From Oceanidesulfovibrio marinus (GTDB lineage: Bacteria > Desulfobacterota > Desulfovibrionia > Desulfovibrionales > Desulfovibrionaceae), in assembly GCF_013085545.1 (NCBI RefSeq), contig NZ_CP039543.1:1426001-1490000 (forward strand): 64,000 nt of DNA, in the 5' to 3' direction. Numbering within the stretch: position 1 is the stretch's first letter; each line of letters starts with the position of its first letter. The translations under genes were made by a program, and so were the position numbers. Positions 36,250 to 46,571 of this stretch are shown one piece after another. The notes under the pieces are model-generated. The model was not told the origin of the DNA. It did not search any database and saw nothing but the letters and a program-made list of their open reading frames with translations.

Positions 36250-36648
36250 CTACCCCACCACCACGCCATCGATGTAGTCGATGAACTCTTCGGCAAAGGC
36301 GTACAGGTCCAAGGTGTCGTCGCGGTCGTAGTGCTTTTCCGTGTGCAGCTCCATGTCCCGGCAGCGGTCCACCAGGTCGGCGTAGCTGGAGGCCAGCACC
36401 GGCGGTATCATCGCCTTTTCCAGCAGATGCCACGCCTGCTGGCCGCCGATGGGCAGGCCCTTGGGGTTGCGCAAACCGCGGTGCAGAAGCACCGCATCCA
36501 TGGCAAAAGTGCAGGCGTCGCACAGCCTGCTGACGCAACCGTCCCAGCGGAACGCCAGGGCAAGGACACGGGCGTCTTCAAAGGTCTCGCGGGCGCGAGC
36601 CATTCGGCCTTGAACGGCATCGGAATTGTTGTCCAGCATTGACGTCAT
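36250..36648 (-). CDS. HEPN domain protein, orphan
   Basis: A 132-residue all-helical protein. The middle (GCVSRLCDACTFAMDAVLLHRG) and the end (DRCRDMELHTEKHYDRDDTLDLYAFAEEFIDYIDGV) fit the HEPN fold, with an R-x4-H motif (RDMELH at about 92-97) like that of HEPN RNases. HEPN proteins usually pair with a minimal nucleotidyltransferase in toxin-antitoxin modules, but no such partner is next to it: the neighbours are thiE (convergent) and the clpB terminator. It may be an orphan or a non-toxic substrate-binding form. The ATG at 36648 has GAGGAG upstream. Confidence 0.72.
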   Translation of the reverse strand: MTSMLDNNSDAVQGRMARARETFEDARVLALAFRWDGCVSRLCDACTFAMDAVLLHRGLRNPKGLPIGGQQAWHLLEKAMIPPVLASSYADLVDRCRDMELHTEKHYDRDDTLDLYAFAEEFIDYIDGVVVG

Positions 36649-36764
36649 CCTGAAACTCTCCTCACGGATTTCGGTTTCCGTATGCAGTGCAATTACTACC
36701 CGTTATGCGCCGAAAAGGGAAGCAATGAACGCGGGAAAATGGCTTCCTACCCGGAATTGCACAC

Positions 36765-36799
36765 AAAAAAGGCCGGACCTTTCGGCCCGACCTTTTTTT
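36765..36799 (-). terminator. terminator of the cbpA-cbpM-clpB operon
   Basis: A GGTCGGGCC/GGTCCGGCC stem with two mismatches and a short loop, with A-run and T-run on the two sides. Read on the minus strand it lies 24 bases after the clpB stop. Confidence 0.8.
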
Positions 36800-36822
36800 G
36801 ATTCACGTATTCGTCAAAGCAG

Positions 36823-39477
<2,655 letters not shown>

Positions 39478-39516
39478 ATAATCAACTCCTTGCGAAGAAT
39501 AATAGGTACTGCGCGC

Positions 39517-39858
39517 TTACGGCCGGCCGCTAGCGCCTTCCGAGGCGTCCCAGAGCAACCGCTCCATCTGGCGGACCTGGCGCTCCAACCCCTGTACGCG
39601 GTCGAGCAGGTCCATGATGATGGTGCCGGCGATACTGGAAATCTCGAAATCACGGCAGATGCGCTCCAGCTTGTTGGCGCGGACAACATCCAATACGCGA
39701 AAGAGGTAGTCCCCCTGCTCCGTGGTGCGGGGCTCTATCCAGCCGAGCTCGATGAGCTCGCCGATGCGCGCGGCAGACACACCGCTGCGCTCGATGAACT
39801 CGGCCCAGAGGATGAACTCCGTGCGTTCGGGGAGATGTTCGGTATCATGATTGCTCAT
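39517..39858 (-). CDS. cbpM: chaperone modulator CbpM
   Basis: A 113-residue protein of the MerR-like CbpM family: a winged-helix-like first half (FIERSGVSAARIGELIELGWIEPRTTEQGDYLF) and a C-terminal coiled coil (IIMDLLDRVQGLERQVRQMERLL). CbpM binds the J domain of CbpA and blocks its co-chaperone and DNA-binding activity. The gene lies 29 bases after cbpA and about 40 bases before clpB. Confidence 0.87.
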   Translation of the reverse strand: MSNHDTEHLPERTEFILWAEFIERSGVSAARIGELIELGWIEPRTTEQGDYLFRVLDVVRANKLERICRDFEISSIAGTIIMDLLDRVQGLERQVRQMERLLWDASEGASGRP

Positions 39859-39887
39859 ATGCTTTCGTCCTCACGGGGTCTCGTTGG

Positions 39888-40880
39888 TCATCCTCGCGGT
39901 GCAAAATCCGAGGCTTCGGCCAGCTTTTCCCACAGCTCGCGCTGCTCGTCGGTAAGCTCCTTGGGCGACTTGATCATTACGCGCACCAGGAGATCGCCCT
40001 TGTTCGCGCCCTGGCCCAGACCGCGGCCGCGGATGCGCATCTTGCGGCCGGAGTCCACGCCGGCGGGAATCTTCATCTCCACCTCGCCGTCCATGGTGGG
40101 CACGCGCACGCTGCCGCCCAGGGCGGCTTCCCACGGGGTCACGCCCAGGTCGGTAACGATGTTGTTGCCGTCCAGGTAGTACTGGCCATGCGGCAGGATG
40201 CGCACGCGGAGGAAGAGGTCGCCTGCCGGGCCGCCGGACATGCCGGGGTTGCCCTGCCCTGCCAGACGGATGCGCGCCCCGTCCTTGACGCCGGCCGGAA
40301 TGTTCACGTTCAGCGTCTTGGTACGCGGCCGACCGCCCGGCTCGTGCTCGGTCAGGGATATGGTCTTGGAGCCGCCGCGGTAGGCTTCCTCCAGAGACAG
40401 GTCGAGGCTCGCCTCGGCGTCCGAACCACGGCGCGGACGGCTGGAAAAGCCGCCCCGGCCAAAGGGGTCGCCGCCGGCGCCGCTGCGGAACGAGGCACCG
40501 CCCATTCCTCCACCCATTCCTCCGCCCATGCCTCCGAAAATCGTCTCGAAGAAGTCGGAGAAGCCGGACGCATCAAAACCCTGCGCGCCGCCACCGCCGC
40601 CGAACCCGCCGAAGTGGACGTTCTCGTACCCGGGCGGGGGCCGGAAGTCCTGACCATGCTGCCAGTTGGGGCCAAGCTGGTCGTAGAGCTTGCGCTTCTC
40701 CTCGTCCTTGAGGACCTCGTACGCTTCGTTGATTTCCTTGAACTTGTCCTCGGCGGTCTTGTCGTCGGGGTTGAGATCGGGATGATACTTGCGGGCGAGC
40801 TTTTTGAAAGCCCGCGAGATCTCCTCCTTGGACGACTTCTTGTCCACGCCGAGAATTTTGTAATAATCCTTGTATTCCAT
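39888..40880 (-). CDS. cbpA: CbpA-type DnaJ co-chaperone
   Basis: A 330-residue protein. It has a J domain (residues 1-70) with the essential HPD in ARKYHPDLNPDD, then a Gly/Phe-rich linker with GGMGGGMGG repeats, then two C-terminal beta-barrel domains (SLEEAYRGGSKTISL onward). It lacks the four CxxCxGxG repeats, so it is a class II DnaJ like CbpA. The ATG at 40880 (MEYKDYYKILGV) has AAGGGGAA upstream; the longer frame adds a non-homologous tail. It stimulates DnaK and leads the cbpM-clpB operon. Confidence 0.92.
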   Translation of the reverse strand: MEYKDYYKILGVDKKSSKEEISRAFKKLARKYHPDLNPDDKTAEDKFKEINEAYEVLKDEEKRKLYDQLGPNWQHGQDFRPPPGYENVHFGGFGGGGGAQGFDASGFSDFFETIFGGMGGGMGGGMGGASFRSGAGGDPFGRGGFSSRPRRGSDAEASLDLSLEEAYRGGSKTISLTEHEPGGRPRTKTLNVNIPAGVKDGARIRLAGQGNPGMSGGPAGDLFLRVRILPHGQYYLDGNNIVTDLGVTPWEAALGGSVRVPTMDGEVEMKIPAGVDSGRKMRIRGRGLGQGANKGDLLVRVMIKSPKELTDEQRELWEKLAEASDFAPRG

Positions 40881-41218
40881 CGTGATCGAGTTCCCCTTAC
40901 GAAACCTTCGCGCCATGGCCGCGCAGAATTCCGGCCGGCGCACGACGCGGTGTTGTCAGGATTCGAATTGTCGTTTTCCCAGAACCCGTAGCTAATTCCC
41001 AGGAACGATCTGTCAAGTATCTGACAGCAAAAAACCGCGCAATTTCATCCGGTTCAGCGCGCAAGGCCGCCACCCAGCCCAAACAGGACAGGCGGTTTAT
41101 GCAGAGTGTATCACGACGGGATGGGAAGTGGGAGAGGGAAAGGCGGCAGGCGTTTTCTTTTCCAAAAAAGAAGCCGGCCCAATCGGACCGGCTTCTTTTT
41201 GCGCATGTTGATAGACGG
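40881..41218. other. intergenic region holding the cbpA promoter area and the aldA terminator
   Basis: 338 bases without a gene. On the minus strand TTGACA (41016-41011) lies about 130 bases before cbpA, with TAGCTA (40994-40989) as a poor -10. No clear sigma32 or HrcA/CIRCE site is seen. The aldA terminator is at 41163-41200. Confidence 0.45.
41163..41200 (-). terminator. terminator of the aldA-like gene
   Basis: AAGAAGCCGG/CCGGCTTCTT stem around a 9-base loop with A-run and T-run on both sides, so it may act in both directions. Confidence 0.88.
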
Positions 41219-42655
41219 TTAGTACTGAATGTAGCTCACGTGGGTCTGGAGATACTCGTACAGGCCGTGCTTGCCGTCCGCGCCGCCGATGCCGGACTTG
41301 CGCCAGCCGGCGTGGAAGCCCTGGATGGCTTCGAAGTGCTCGCGGTTGACGTAGGTTTCACCGAACTTCAGCTCGTTGATGGCGCGCATCATCTTGGTGA
41401 TGTTGTTGGTAAAAATGGAGGACGTGAGGCCGTACTCGCAGTCGTTGGCAAAGTCCAGCGCCTCGTCGAAGTCGGCGGCTTTGACCACGGGCAGCACCGG
41501 TCCGAAGATCTCCTTGCGGATAATCTCCATGTCCTGGGTGCATCCGGCCAGGAGCGTGGGCTTGTAGAAATGGCCGGAAGGGGTGTCGTCCGCCTTGGAA
41601 CCACCCACCAGGACATCCACGCCGTCGGCCTTGGCCTGCTGCACCATGGCGTCGATCTTGTCCAGCTGGGCGGCGTTGATCTGCGAGCTCATGCTCGGGG
41701 CGGGCTCGGCAAACGGGTCGCCATAGGTCACGGCGGCCATGCCCTTGGTCAGCTTGTCCATGAACTCATCGTAGATGGGCGCTTCCACGTAAACGCGTTC
41801 GGCGCAGTTGCACACCTGGCCGGAGAAGATGATGCGGGAGTCGATGATGGCCTTGACGGCGAGGTCGACGTCGGCGTCGCTGCACACGATGGCCGGGGCC
41901 TTGCCGCCCAGCTCCAGCGAGGTCTTGGTGATGTTCTCGGCCGTGGCGGTGATGATGCGCTGGCCGGTCTCCACACTGCCGGTCAGGGTGACCAGGCCCA
42001 CCAGGGGGCTGCGGACCAGGCGGTCGCCCAGGGTGCTGCCGCCGCCGGCCACGAAGTTCAGCACGCCCTTGGGCAGGCCGATGCCGGCCACCAGCTTGGC
42101 GAACTCGAAGGTTGTGTTGGGGGTCTCGCTGCTGGGCTTCAGAATGATGGTGCACCCGGTCAGTATGGCCGGAGCGACCTTCCGGGCCATGACGAAGAAC
42201 GGAAAGTTCCAGGGGCAGATACCCACCACCACGCCGATGGGCTGGCGGTGGAGGAGGATGTTTTCAGTGGGCCGGTCGCTGGAGATGACCTCGCCTTCGT
42301 ACTTGCGGGCCCAACCGGCATAGTAATCGAAGTACTCAGCTGTGGCGTCGATCTCGGCCTGGGCCAGGGGAATGACCTTGGCCTGCTCTTCAGCCAGTGT
42401 GCGAACCAGCATGTCCCGATTCTGCCGGATGAGCTCCGCCATCTTCTTGAGGTAGACGGCGCGTTCGGCGCAAGGTTTCGCAGCCCATGCCTTCTGGGAG
42501 GCATAGGCGGCGTCCAGAGCGGCCTGCGCGTCTTCCACACCGCCCTTGGGAGCCATTGCTATCACTTGCTCGGTATACGGGTTGTACACCTCGAACTGCT
42601 CTTTGGACAATGCATCACAAAATTCGCCGTCGATGTACTGCTGATAGACTTTCAT
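41219..42655 (-). CDS. aldA: aldehyde dehydrogenase, lactaldehyde/glycolaldehyde type
   Basis: A 478-residue NAD-dependent aldehyde dehydrogenase. The catalytic Cys lies in SGQVCNCAERVYV and the general-base Glu in LELGGKAPAIV; the cofactor site is GSVETGQ and PWNFPFF is conserved. The SGQVCNCAERVYV and NREHFEAIQGFHAGWRKSGIGG segments match AldA of E. coli closely, hence the lactaldehyde/glycolaldehyde call; the true substrate is untested. The start has GGAGG with good spacing. It stands alone: the upstream AT-rich orphan is 450 bases away, and the cbpA operon reads in the same direction beyond a terminator. Confidence 0.9.
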   Translation of the reverse strand: MKVYQQYIDGEFCDALSKEQFEVYNPYTEQVIAMAPKGGVEDAQAALDAAYASQKAWAAKPCAERAVYLKKMAELIRQNRDMLVRTLAEEQAKVIPLAQAEIDATAEYFDYYAGWARKYEGEVISSDRPTENILLHRQPIGVVVGICPWNFPFFVMARKVAPAILTGCTIILKPSSETPNTTFEFAKLVAGIGLPKGVLNFVAGGGSTLGDRLVRSPLVGLVTLTGSVETGQRIITATAENITKTSLELGGKAPAIVCSDADVDLAVKAIIDSRIIFSGQVCNCAERVYVEAPIYDEFMDKLTKGMAAVTYGDPFAEPAPSMSSQINAAQLDKIDAMVQQAKADGVDVLVGGSKADDTPSGHFYKPTLLAGCTQDMEIIRKEIFGPVLPVVKAADFDEALDFANDCEYGLTSSIFTNNITKMMRAINELKFGETYVNREHFEAIQGFHAGWRKSGIGGADGKHGLYEYLQTHVSYIQY

Positions 42656-43108
42656 TCTTTTCCTCCGAACACTATAGTATCCTTGTAAAAGCTACATCCA
42701 TCAACCAGCAGCATAATCCTCGCACGGGCTAAAATCCATATAAAAAACAAAAAGTCCGTATACTGAACCAACCGTGCTTCCATTTCGTGTTCATAATCTT
42801 GAACAAACATACAAAAGCCACGCATCCGCTCTATCTTACGCATGCATGAGCATTTTTCTGCAGTCTATTGTTTCCGACTCAAGTCCAAGGAATTGAATCC
42901 GCAGTTCCCTTACTGGTCGTCGAGGAAGCGTCCGATTCAAAGGCGGCGTGAAGGATGTGGAAGGATGGCCGATACCGGCACGAGGTGGGGCCGGACGGCA
43001 TCGAGAACGGAGGAGAAAAGAAGGAGGGATGAGCGGAGAGGGTGCGGGGTCGTCACCCTGTCAGTGTCAGGGGGAGGGAGGCACAGGTGGAGATCATCTC
43101 TGTACACA
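42656..43108. other. intergenic region upstream of the aldA-like gene
   Basis: 453 bases without a convincing gene. A TACTATAGT -10-like stretch (minus strand) lies just before the aldA ribosome-binding site. The right half is purine-rich with GGAGG-like runs and no coding pattern. No repeat was recognised. Confidence 0.5.
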
Positions 43109-43498
43109 TTAGGAATAATAAGCTCGCCCATATCTGCGGGGTGCCACAGGACCGGCCCATTTATCCCGACATTTCCTCCAATTCTGACTGAACTCCTTAA
43201 AAGGTCCTTTCCAAATTAAATATGCTGCATTACCCCCCTCTAATATAAAAATTCTATGCTCATGATATTGGCCATCCCTCCACAAAGAGCCGCCGATCAA
43301 TTCTTGGGTGCCATTAATTATCGTATGATCTCTTCCCGTAGAGAGCAATCCTCTTATTATCAATTGCTTAGCATTCCTATACTCCGGTATCGTTGTGTTT
43401 TCACTTTTACCATCAAGAAGCTGCTCGAATTCTTTCTCATCCATGGTCACTTCCATTTCATGTAACAAGAAAATCTCAGCATCGTTTTTGCTGCACAT
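43109..43498 (-). CDS. hypothetical protein, AT-rich orphan
   Basis: An unrecognised 129-residue protein with lower GC than its neighbours. Two starts are possible: ATG 43498 after AGGGGGG, used here, or an inner ATG (MDEKEFEQLLDG) after TGGAAG, giving 111 residues. The protein has an acidic helical start, then beta-rich segments (HTIINGTQELIGGSLW, HRIFILEGGNAAYLIWKG) and a basic C-terminus with WRKCRDKWAGP. No signal peptide or membrane segment. Size and composition would suit an immunity or small accessory protein, but that is a guess. Confidence 0.55.
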   Translation of the reverse strand: MCSKNDAEIFLLHEMEVTMDEKEFEQLLDGKSENTTIPEYRNAKQLIIRGLLSTGRDHTIINGTQELIGGSLWRDGQYHEHRIFILEGGNAAYLIWKGPFKEFSQNWRKCRDKWAGPVAPRRYGRAYYS

Positions 43499-43510
43499 AG
43501 CCCCCCCTAA

Positions 43511-43549
43511 AAATCAAAAAGCCGAACCATCTATAGATGGCTCGGCTTA
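43511..43549 (-). terminator. terminator of the glutaredoxin-FTR operon
   Basis: AAGCCGAGCCATCT and AGATGGTTCGGCTT arms (one wobble) with a TA loop, followed on the minus strand by TTTTTGATTTTT. It lies about 30 bases after the FTR stop. Confidence 0.88.
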
Positions 43550-43576
43550 TAACATCCCACAACAAATAGCGTCAAT

Positions 43577-43930
43577 CTAGAACGCGAGCTTCTCCGGCGG
43601 TCTGCGCTCCGGCACGTACTCGTGCTCTTCCTCCGGGGCCGCGTTCCATTCTTCCGTCACGTACAGGCCGCAGAAGCACGCGCCGTACTCCTTCATGTCC
43701 GGCTCGCGATACGCGCAGGGGCAGATGATGTCCCGGTCCTGCTCGTACTCACCGGAAGCGATGCGGCAGGGGCAGACCATGTAGCCGTAGGTCTTCTTGT
43801 TCTCCAAGAGGCCCTCCAGCAGCGGCATGGTCATGTTCTCGAGATCTTTGTTGAAGTAGTTGCCCTTGGGCTCCTGGATCTTCTTCAGCGTCTCATAGAG
43901 CTTTTCCGCGGTCATCTCTTGTGGACTCAT
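43577..43930 (-). CDS. ferredoxin-thioredoxin reductase catalytic subunit-like protein
   Basis: A 117-residue protein. The CPCRIASGEYEQDRDIICPC and ACFCGLYV motifs are those of the FTR catalytic (beta) subunit: CPC, CPC and CxC hold the 4Fe-4S cluster and the redox-active disulfide. In plants and cyanobacteria this subunit reduces thioredoxin with electrons from ferredoxin and needs a small variable subunit, which is absent here. The gene overlaps a glutaredoxin-like gene by four bases (ATGA), so that protein is the likely disulfide partner. Ends with a strong terminator. Confidence 0.9.
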   Translation of the reverse strand: MSPQEMTAEKLYETLKKIQEPKGNYFNKDLENMTMPLLEGLLENKKTYGYMVCPCRIASGEYEQDRDIICPCAYREPDMKEYGACFCGLYVTEEWNAAPEEEHEYVPERRPPEKLAF

Positions 43931-44178
43931 AAGCCAAGCGCCTCCTCCAGTTCGCTTTTACGGAAGCCGACCACCACGCGGTCGCCGCCGTTGAGGACGA
44001 TGGTGGGAAAAGAACACGCCGGATTGTACTTTTTGACCTCCTCCACAAGCTGCTTGCGCTCGTCGCCCTGGGCCTGGTCCAGGTGCACGGCTTCGTAAGG
44101 GACGTTATGCTCGTCGAGGAATTTTTTGGCGTTCTTGCAATGGATACAGGTCGAGAGGGCATAGACTTTGACGTTCAC
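43927..44178 (-). CDS. glutaredoxin-like protein
   Basis: An 83-residue thioredoxin-fold protein with the active site STCIHCK (CxxC at about residues 10-13) and SFPTIVLNGGDRVVVGF with the cis-Pro. I use the GTG at 44178 because AAGGAG stands at the correct distance and the protein then begins MNVKVYALSTCIHC. The product should be reduced by the FTR-like protein whose gene overlaps its stop. Thioredoxin-like target proteins are not shown by the sequence. Confidence 0.87.
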   Translation of the reverse strand: MNVKVYALSTCIHCKNAKKFLDEHNVPYEAVHLDQAQGDERKQLVEEVKKYNPACSFPTIVLNGGDRVVVGFRKSELEEALGL

Positions 44179-44317
44179 GGGAGCTCCTTGTGCGAGAATA
44201 GGCATCCGGCCTGTTGCCGGGTTGTTGACGATTCCGGTTCCACCAGTCCGGCGGATACCATCCGTATTGGTTTATCCGGATGCCGCACGCTGTCAAGGCC
44301 GGTGGCCAAAACAGAAA

Positions 44318-44352
44318 CGGCGCATACGACAGTATTCCTATCGTACGCGCCG
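44318..44352 (-). terminator. candidate terminator of fliM
   Basis: CGGCGCGTACGA/TCGTATGCGCCG arms with one mismatch, read on the minus strand and followed by a mixed T-rich stretch (TTTCTGTTTTGG). Confidence 0.6.
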
Positions 44353-44389
44353 CCGGAAAAAATAGTCAACCGTCAAGACGACTGTGGCG

Positions 44390-45370
44390 TCAGGTTGTGC
44401 GCAGCTCTTCTTCGTTGATCACCTGGAACGCCTTGTTGCCCTTCACCATTCCCGTGATGCCGTGGTACTTGAGCACGCCTTCGATCTCGGCCTCGAAAAG
44501 GTCGTCGGTGTCGGTGTCCAGCAGGATGATGTCGCCCTCCTCCAGGTTCAGGAGCTGCCGGCCGGTGATCTTGGAGCGGCCGAAGCGCACCAGCATCTCC
44601 ACCGGTGTTTCCAGCAGCCGTTCCTTGAGCCGGGAGACCCAGGCGTGGTCCACCTCCAGCCGTTCGGTCTGGAAGCTGGCGTGCAGCTTGGAGCGGATGG
44701 GCTCGATGGTGGCGTACGGCAGGCACAGCACCAGGGAGCCAATGGAGTTCTCCAGCTCCACCTCGAAGGTGATGACCACCACCACGTCCGAGGGCGGCAC
44801 GATGGCCGCGAACTGCGGGTTGATCTCGGAGCGCACCAGCTCCAGGTTCACGTCATGCACCGGTCGCCAGGACTCCTCCATGTTGTCCAGGGCGATCTTG
44901 ATGACGCGGTCCACGATGGCCTGCTCGATGCTGGTGAACTCCCGGCCCTCGATCTTGGGCTGGGAGCCGGTGCCGCCGAAGAAGTTTTCCACCAGGGCGA
45001 AGACCAGGCGCGAGTCCACCACCATGATGGCGTTGCCGCGCAACGGGTCCATCTTGAAAATGTTGATGGAGGTGGGCACGGGCAGCGAACGCATGAAATC
45101 GCCGAACTTGGTCATGTCGATGGAGATCGGGTTGAGCTCCACGCGCTTGCGCACGGCGTTGGAGAGCGCGTTGGTGCACAACCGGGCGAAGCGGTCGTTG
45201 ACGATCTCCAGAACCGGCATGCGCCCGCGGATGATGCGGTCCTGGTTGGCGAGGTCAAAGGGCACGATGCCGGAGTCGTCCTCCGAGACATCGGACTCGA
45301 CCTCGATCTCGCCGCCGGAAAGGCCGCGCAGCAGAATATCGACTTCGTCCTGTGCGAGAATCTTGCTCAT
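44390..45370 (-). CDS. fliM: flagellar motor switch protein FliM
   Basis: A 326-residue FliM of normal length. The N-terminal CheY-P-binding peptide is MSKILAQDEVDILLRGL. The middle domain shows GRMPVLEIVNDRFARL, and the GGTGSQP loop near 130 is the conserved GGxG motif that contacts FliG. The C-terminal SpoA (FliN-like) domain is ETPVEMLVRFGRSKITGRQLLNLEEGDIILLD. FliM sits in the C ring and switches rotation. Here it is apart from other flagellar genes. Two small genes of unknown function lie upstream on the same strand, one of which copies its N-terminal peptide. Confidence 0.96.
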   Translation of the reverse strand: MSKILAQDEVDILLRGLSGGEIEVESDVSEDDSGIVPFDLANQDRIIRGRMPVLEIVNDRFARLCTNALSNAVRKRVELNPISIDMTKFGDFMRSLPVPTSINIFKMDPLRGNAIMVVDSRLVFALVENFFGGTGSQPKIEGREFTSIEQAIVDRVIKIALDNMEESWRPVHDVNLELVRSEINPQFAAIVPPSDVVVVITFEVELENSIGSLVLCLPYATIEPIRSKLHASFQTERLEVDHAWVSRLKERLLETPVEMLVRFGRSKITGRQLLNLEEGDIILLDTDTDDLFEAEIEGVLKYHGITGMVKGNKAFQVINEEELRTT

Positions 45371-45466
45371 AAGTTATACCCCGCTCCGGGGTAATGGTGT
45401 TGGAGCTCCCGGAGCTGTTGCAGCATACGGTGGGCGGTCTGGACGGTCAAGAATTCCCGGCCTGGG

Positions 45467-45506
45467 AAAAAAAGACCGCGCCCCACACACAATGTGCAGG
45501 GCGCGT
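45467..45506 (-). terminator. terminator of the FliM-peptide small gene
   Basis: CGCGCCC/GGGGCGCG arms with an inner CACA/TGTG pairing, followed on the minus strand by GTCTTTTTTT. It separates this gene from fliM, which therefore needs its own promoter. Confidence 0.85.
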
Positions 45507-45559
45507 GCCAGGAAAAATATGCCGAGCGTCGGGTTTTCAAAAAGTCGACAGTGGTCCTG

Positions 45560-45901
45560 CTAGCCCATGAAAAACGGGACGAGCTTGTTGCAAATGTATG
45601 AGCACAGCCCGGCTATGGCCATCAGCTGGATGACGTCAAAGGGATGCACCCAGATGCGGCGCACGGTCACTCTGGTGAAGAGGCCGTGGTCCACGTGGAC
45701 GACCCGGTAGTACAGCCGGCTCTCACCCTTGCGGCGGGCAGAGAGCAGGTTGCCGGTCCAGAGCTCCTTCTCCTTGACGTTGTTGAACAACTCACTGAGA
45801 TCGTGACCCCTTGTGTCACAAAACTCGGGCTGTCCTCCACACGCGCCAGGGAGCCCATGCAGCAGGATTTCGACTTCATCCTTGGCGAGAATCGCATTCA
45901 T
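45560..45901 (-). CDS. small tail-anchored protein starting with a FliM-type CheY-binding peptide
   Basis: A 113-residue protein. Residues 1-17 (MNAILAKDEVEILLHGL) are nearly the same as the first 17 residues of FliM next door: ILA, DEV, ILL and GL are shared in register. The rest is not FliM. Residues about 33-90 (GHDLSELFNNVKEKELW, SRLYYRVVHVDHGLFTRVTVRRIWVHP) match the adjacent 98-residue protein, and residues about 90-112 form one hydrophobic segment at the very C-terminus, so it is a tail-anchored membrane protein. The FliM peptide should bind phosphorylated CheY; a membrane CheY-P sink or competitor is an inference. It has its own terminator, so it is not just an upstream part of the fliM transcript. 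Confidence 0.78.
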   Translation of the reverse strand: MNAILAKDEVEILLHGLPGACGGQPEFCDTRGHDLSELFNNVKEKELWTGNLLSARRKGESRLYYRVVHVDHGLFTRVTVRRIWVHPFDVIQLMAIAGLCSYICNKLVPFFMG

Positions 45902-46063
45902 AAAAACACCCCCGTTACAAAGTAAGGGTGGCAAAATGTTGTATGCTTATGGTGATATACACACCGAGAGAGGCGGTCAAGCCCTTCCCGGCGGTTTTCA
46001 CCTTCGCTTTACATTTGAGGATTACCCAACACATTCTATGCAGATCACATGCCAGAACCCAGG

Positions 46064-46360
46064 TCAGTCGAGGAAAAACGGAACCAGCATGTCAAAAAGG
46101 AACCAGCAGAGCCCGGCTATAATGGCAAGCTGGATGATGTCGCGCGGGTGCAGCAGGACGCGGCGCACGAACACCCTGGTGTGGAACCCGGGCTCCACCC
46201 GCACTATCCGATAATAGCGCCGGTTCTGGCCGCGGCGCCGCACCGAGATGGAGTTGCCCTTACGCAGCTCGTACAACTCCACATCTTCGAAGATGTGGCT
46301 CAGGTCCTCGCCGGTCTTGTCGTCGTAGAATATGGTAAACCCGCCGTGCGGTGGGTGCAT
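46064..46360 (-). CDS. small tail-anchored protein, paralogue of the FliM-peptide protein
   Basis: A 98-residue protein. GEDLSHIFEDVELYELRKGN, RRYYRIVRVEPGFHTRVFVRRVLLHP and the final hydrophobic segment DIIQLAIIAGLCWFLFDMLVPFF align along nearly the whole length with the 113-residue neighbour, but the FliM-like peptide is missing and an unrelated MHPPHGGFTIFYDDKT start replaces it. It is basic before the membrane segment and should be anchored by its C-terminus. ATG 46360 has GGGAGAG upstream. Same direction as the neighbour, with a 162-base gap. Function unknown. Confidence 0.75.
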   Translation of the reverse strand: MHPPHGGFTIFYDDKTGEDLSHIFEDVELYELRKGNSISVRRRGQNRRYYRIVRVEPGFHTRVFVRRVLLHPRDIIQLAIIAGLCWFLFDMLVPFFLD

Positions 46361-46571
46361 GGTACTCTCCCGTGGTACGGATTTCTGGAAGATACCATAC
46401 TATAATGCTGGCTGAACGTCAGGCAAATGAGAAGTCCGCTCAAAAGAGGAATTTGACTGTGGGGCAAGAAAGGCGAAGGCCGTCGGGAAAGAGCTTACCC
46501 AGCAATATTCGGCCTTCGAATAGAGCAACCCCGATGCGCCCACGGCGTGTCAGAACACTTCAGAGAGGCTT

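Noticed and set aside
45560-45901. Interpretation as a degraded fliM pseudogene
   Set aside because: Only the first 17 residues match FliM; the rest matches an intact neighbour, the frame is open, and it has its own ribosome-binding site and terminator.
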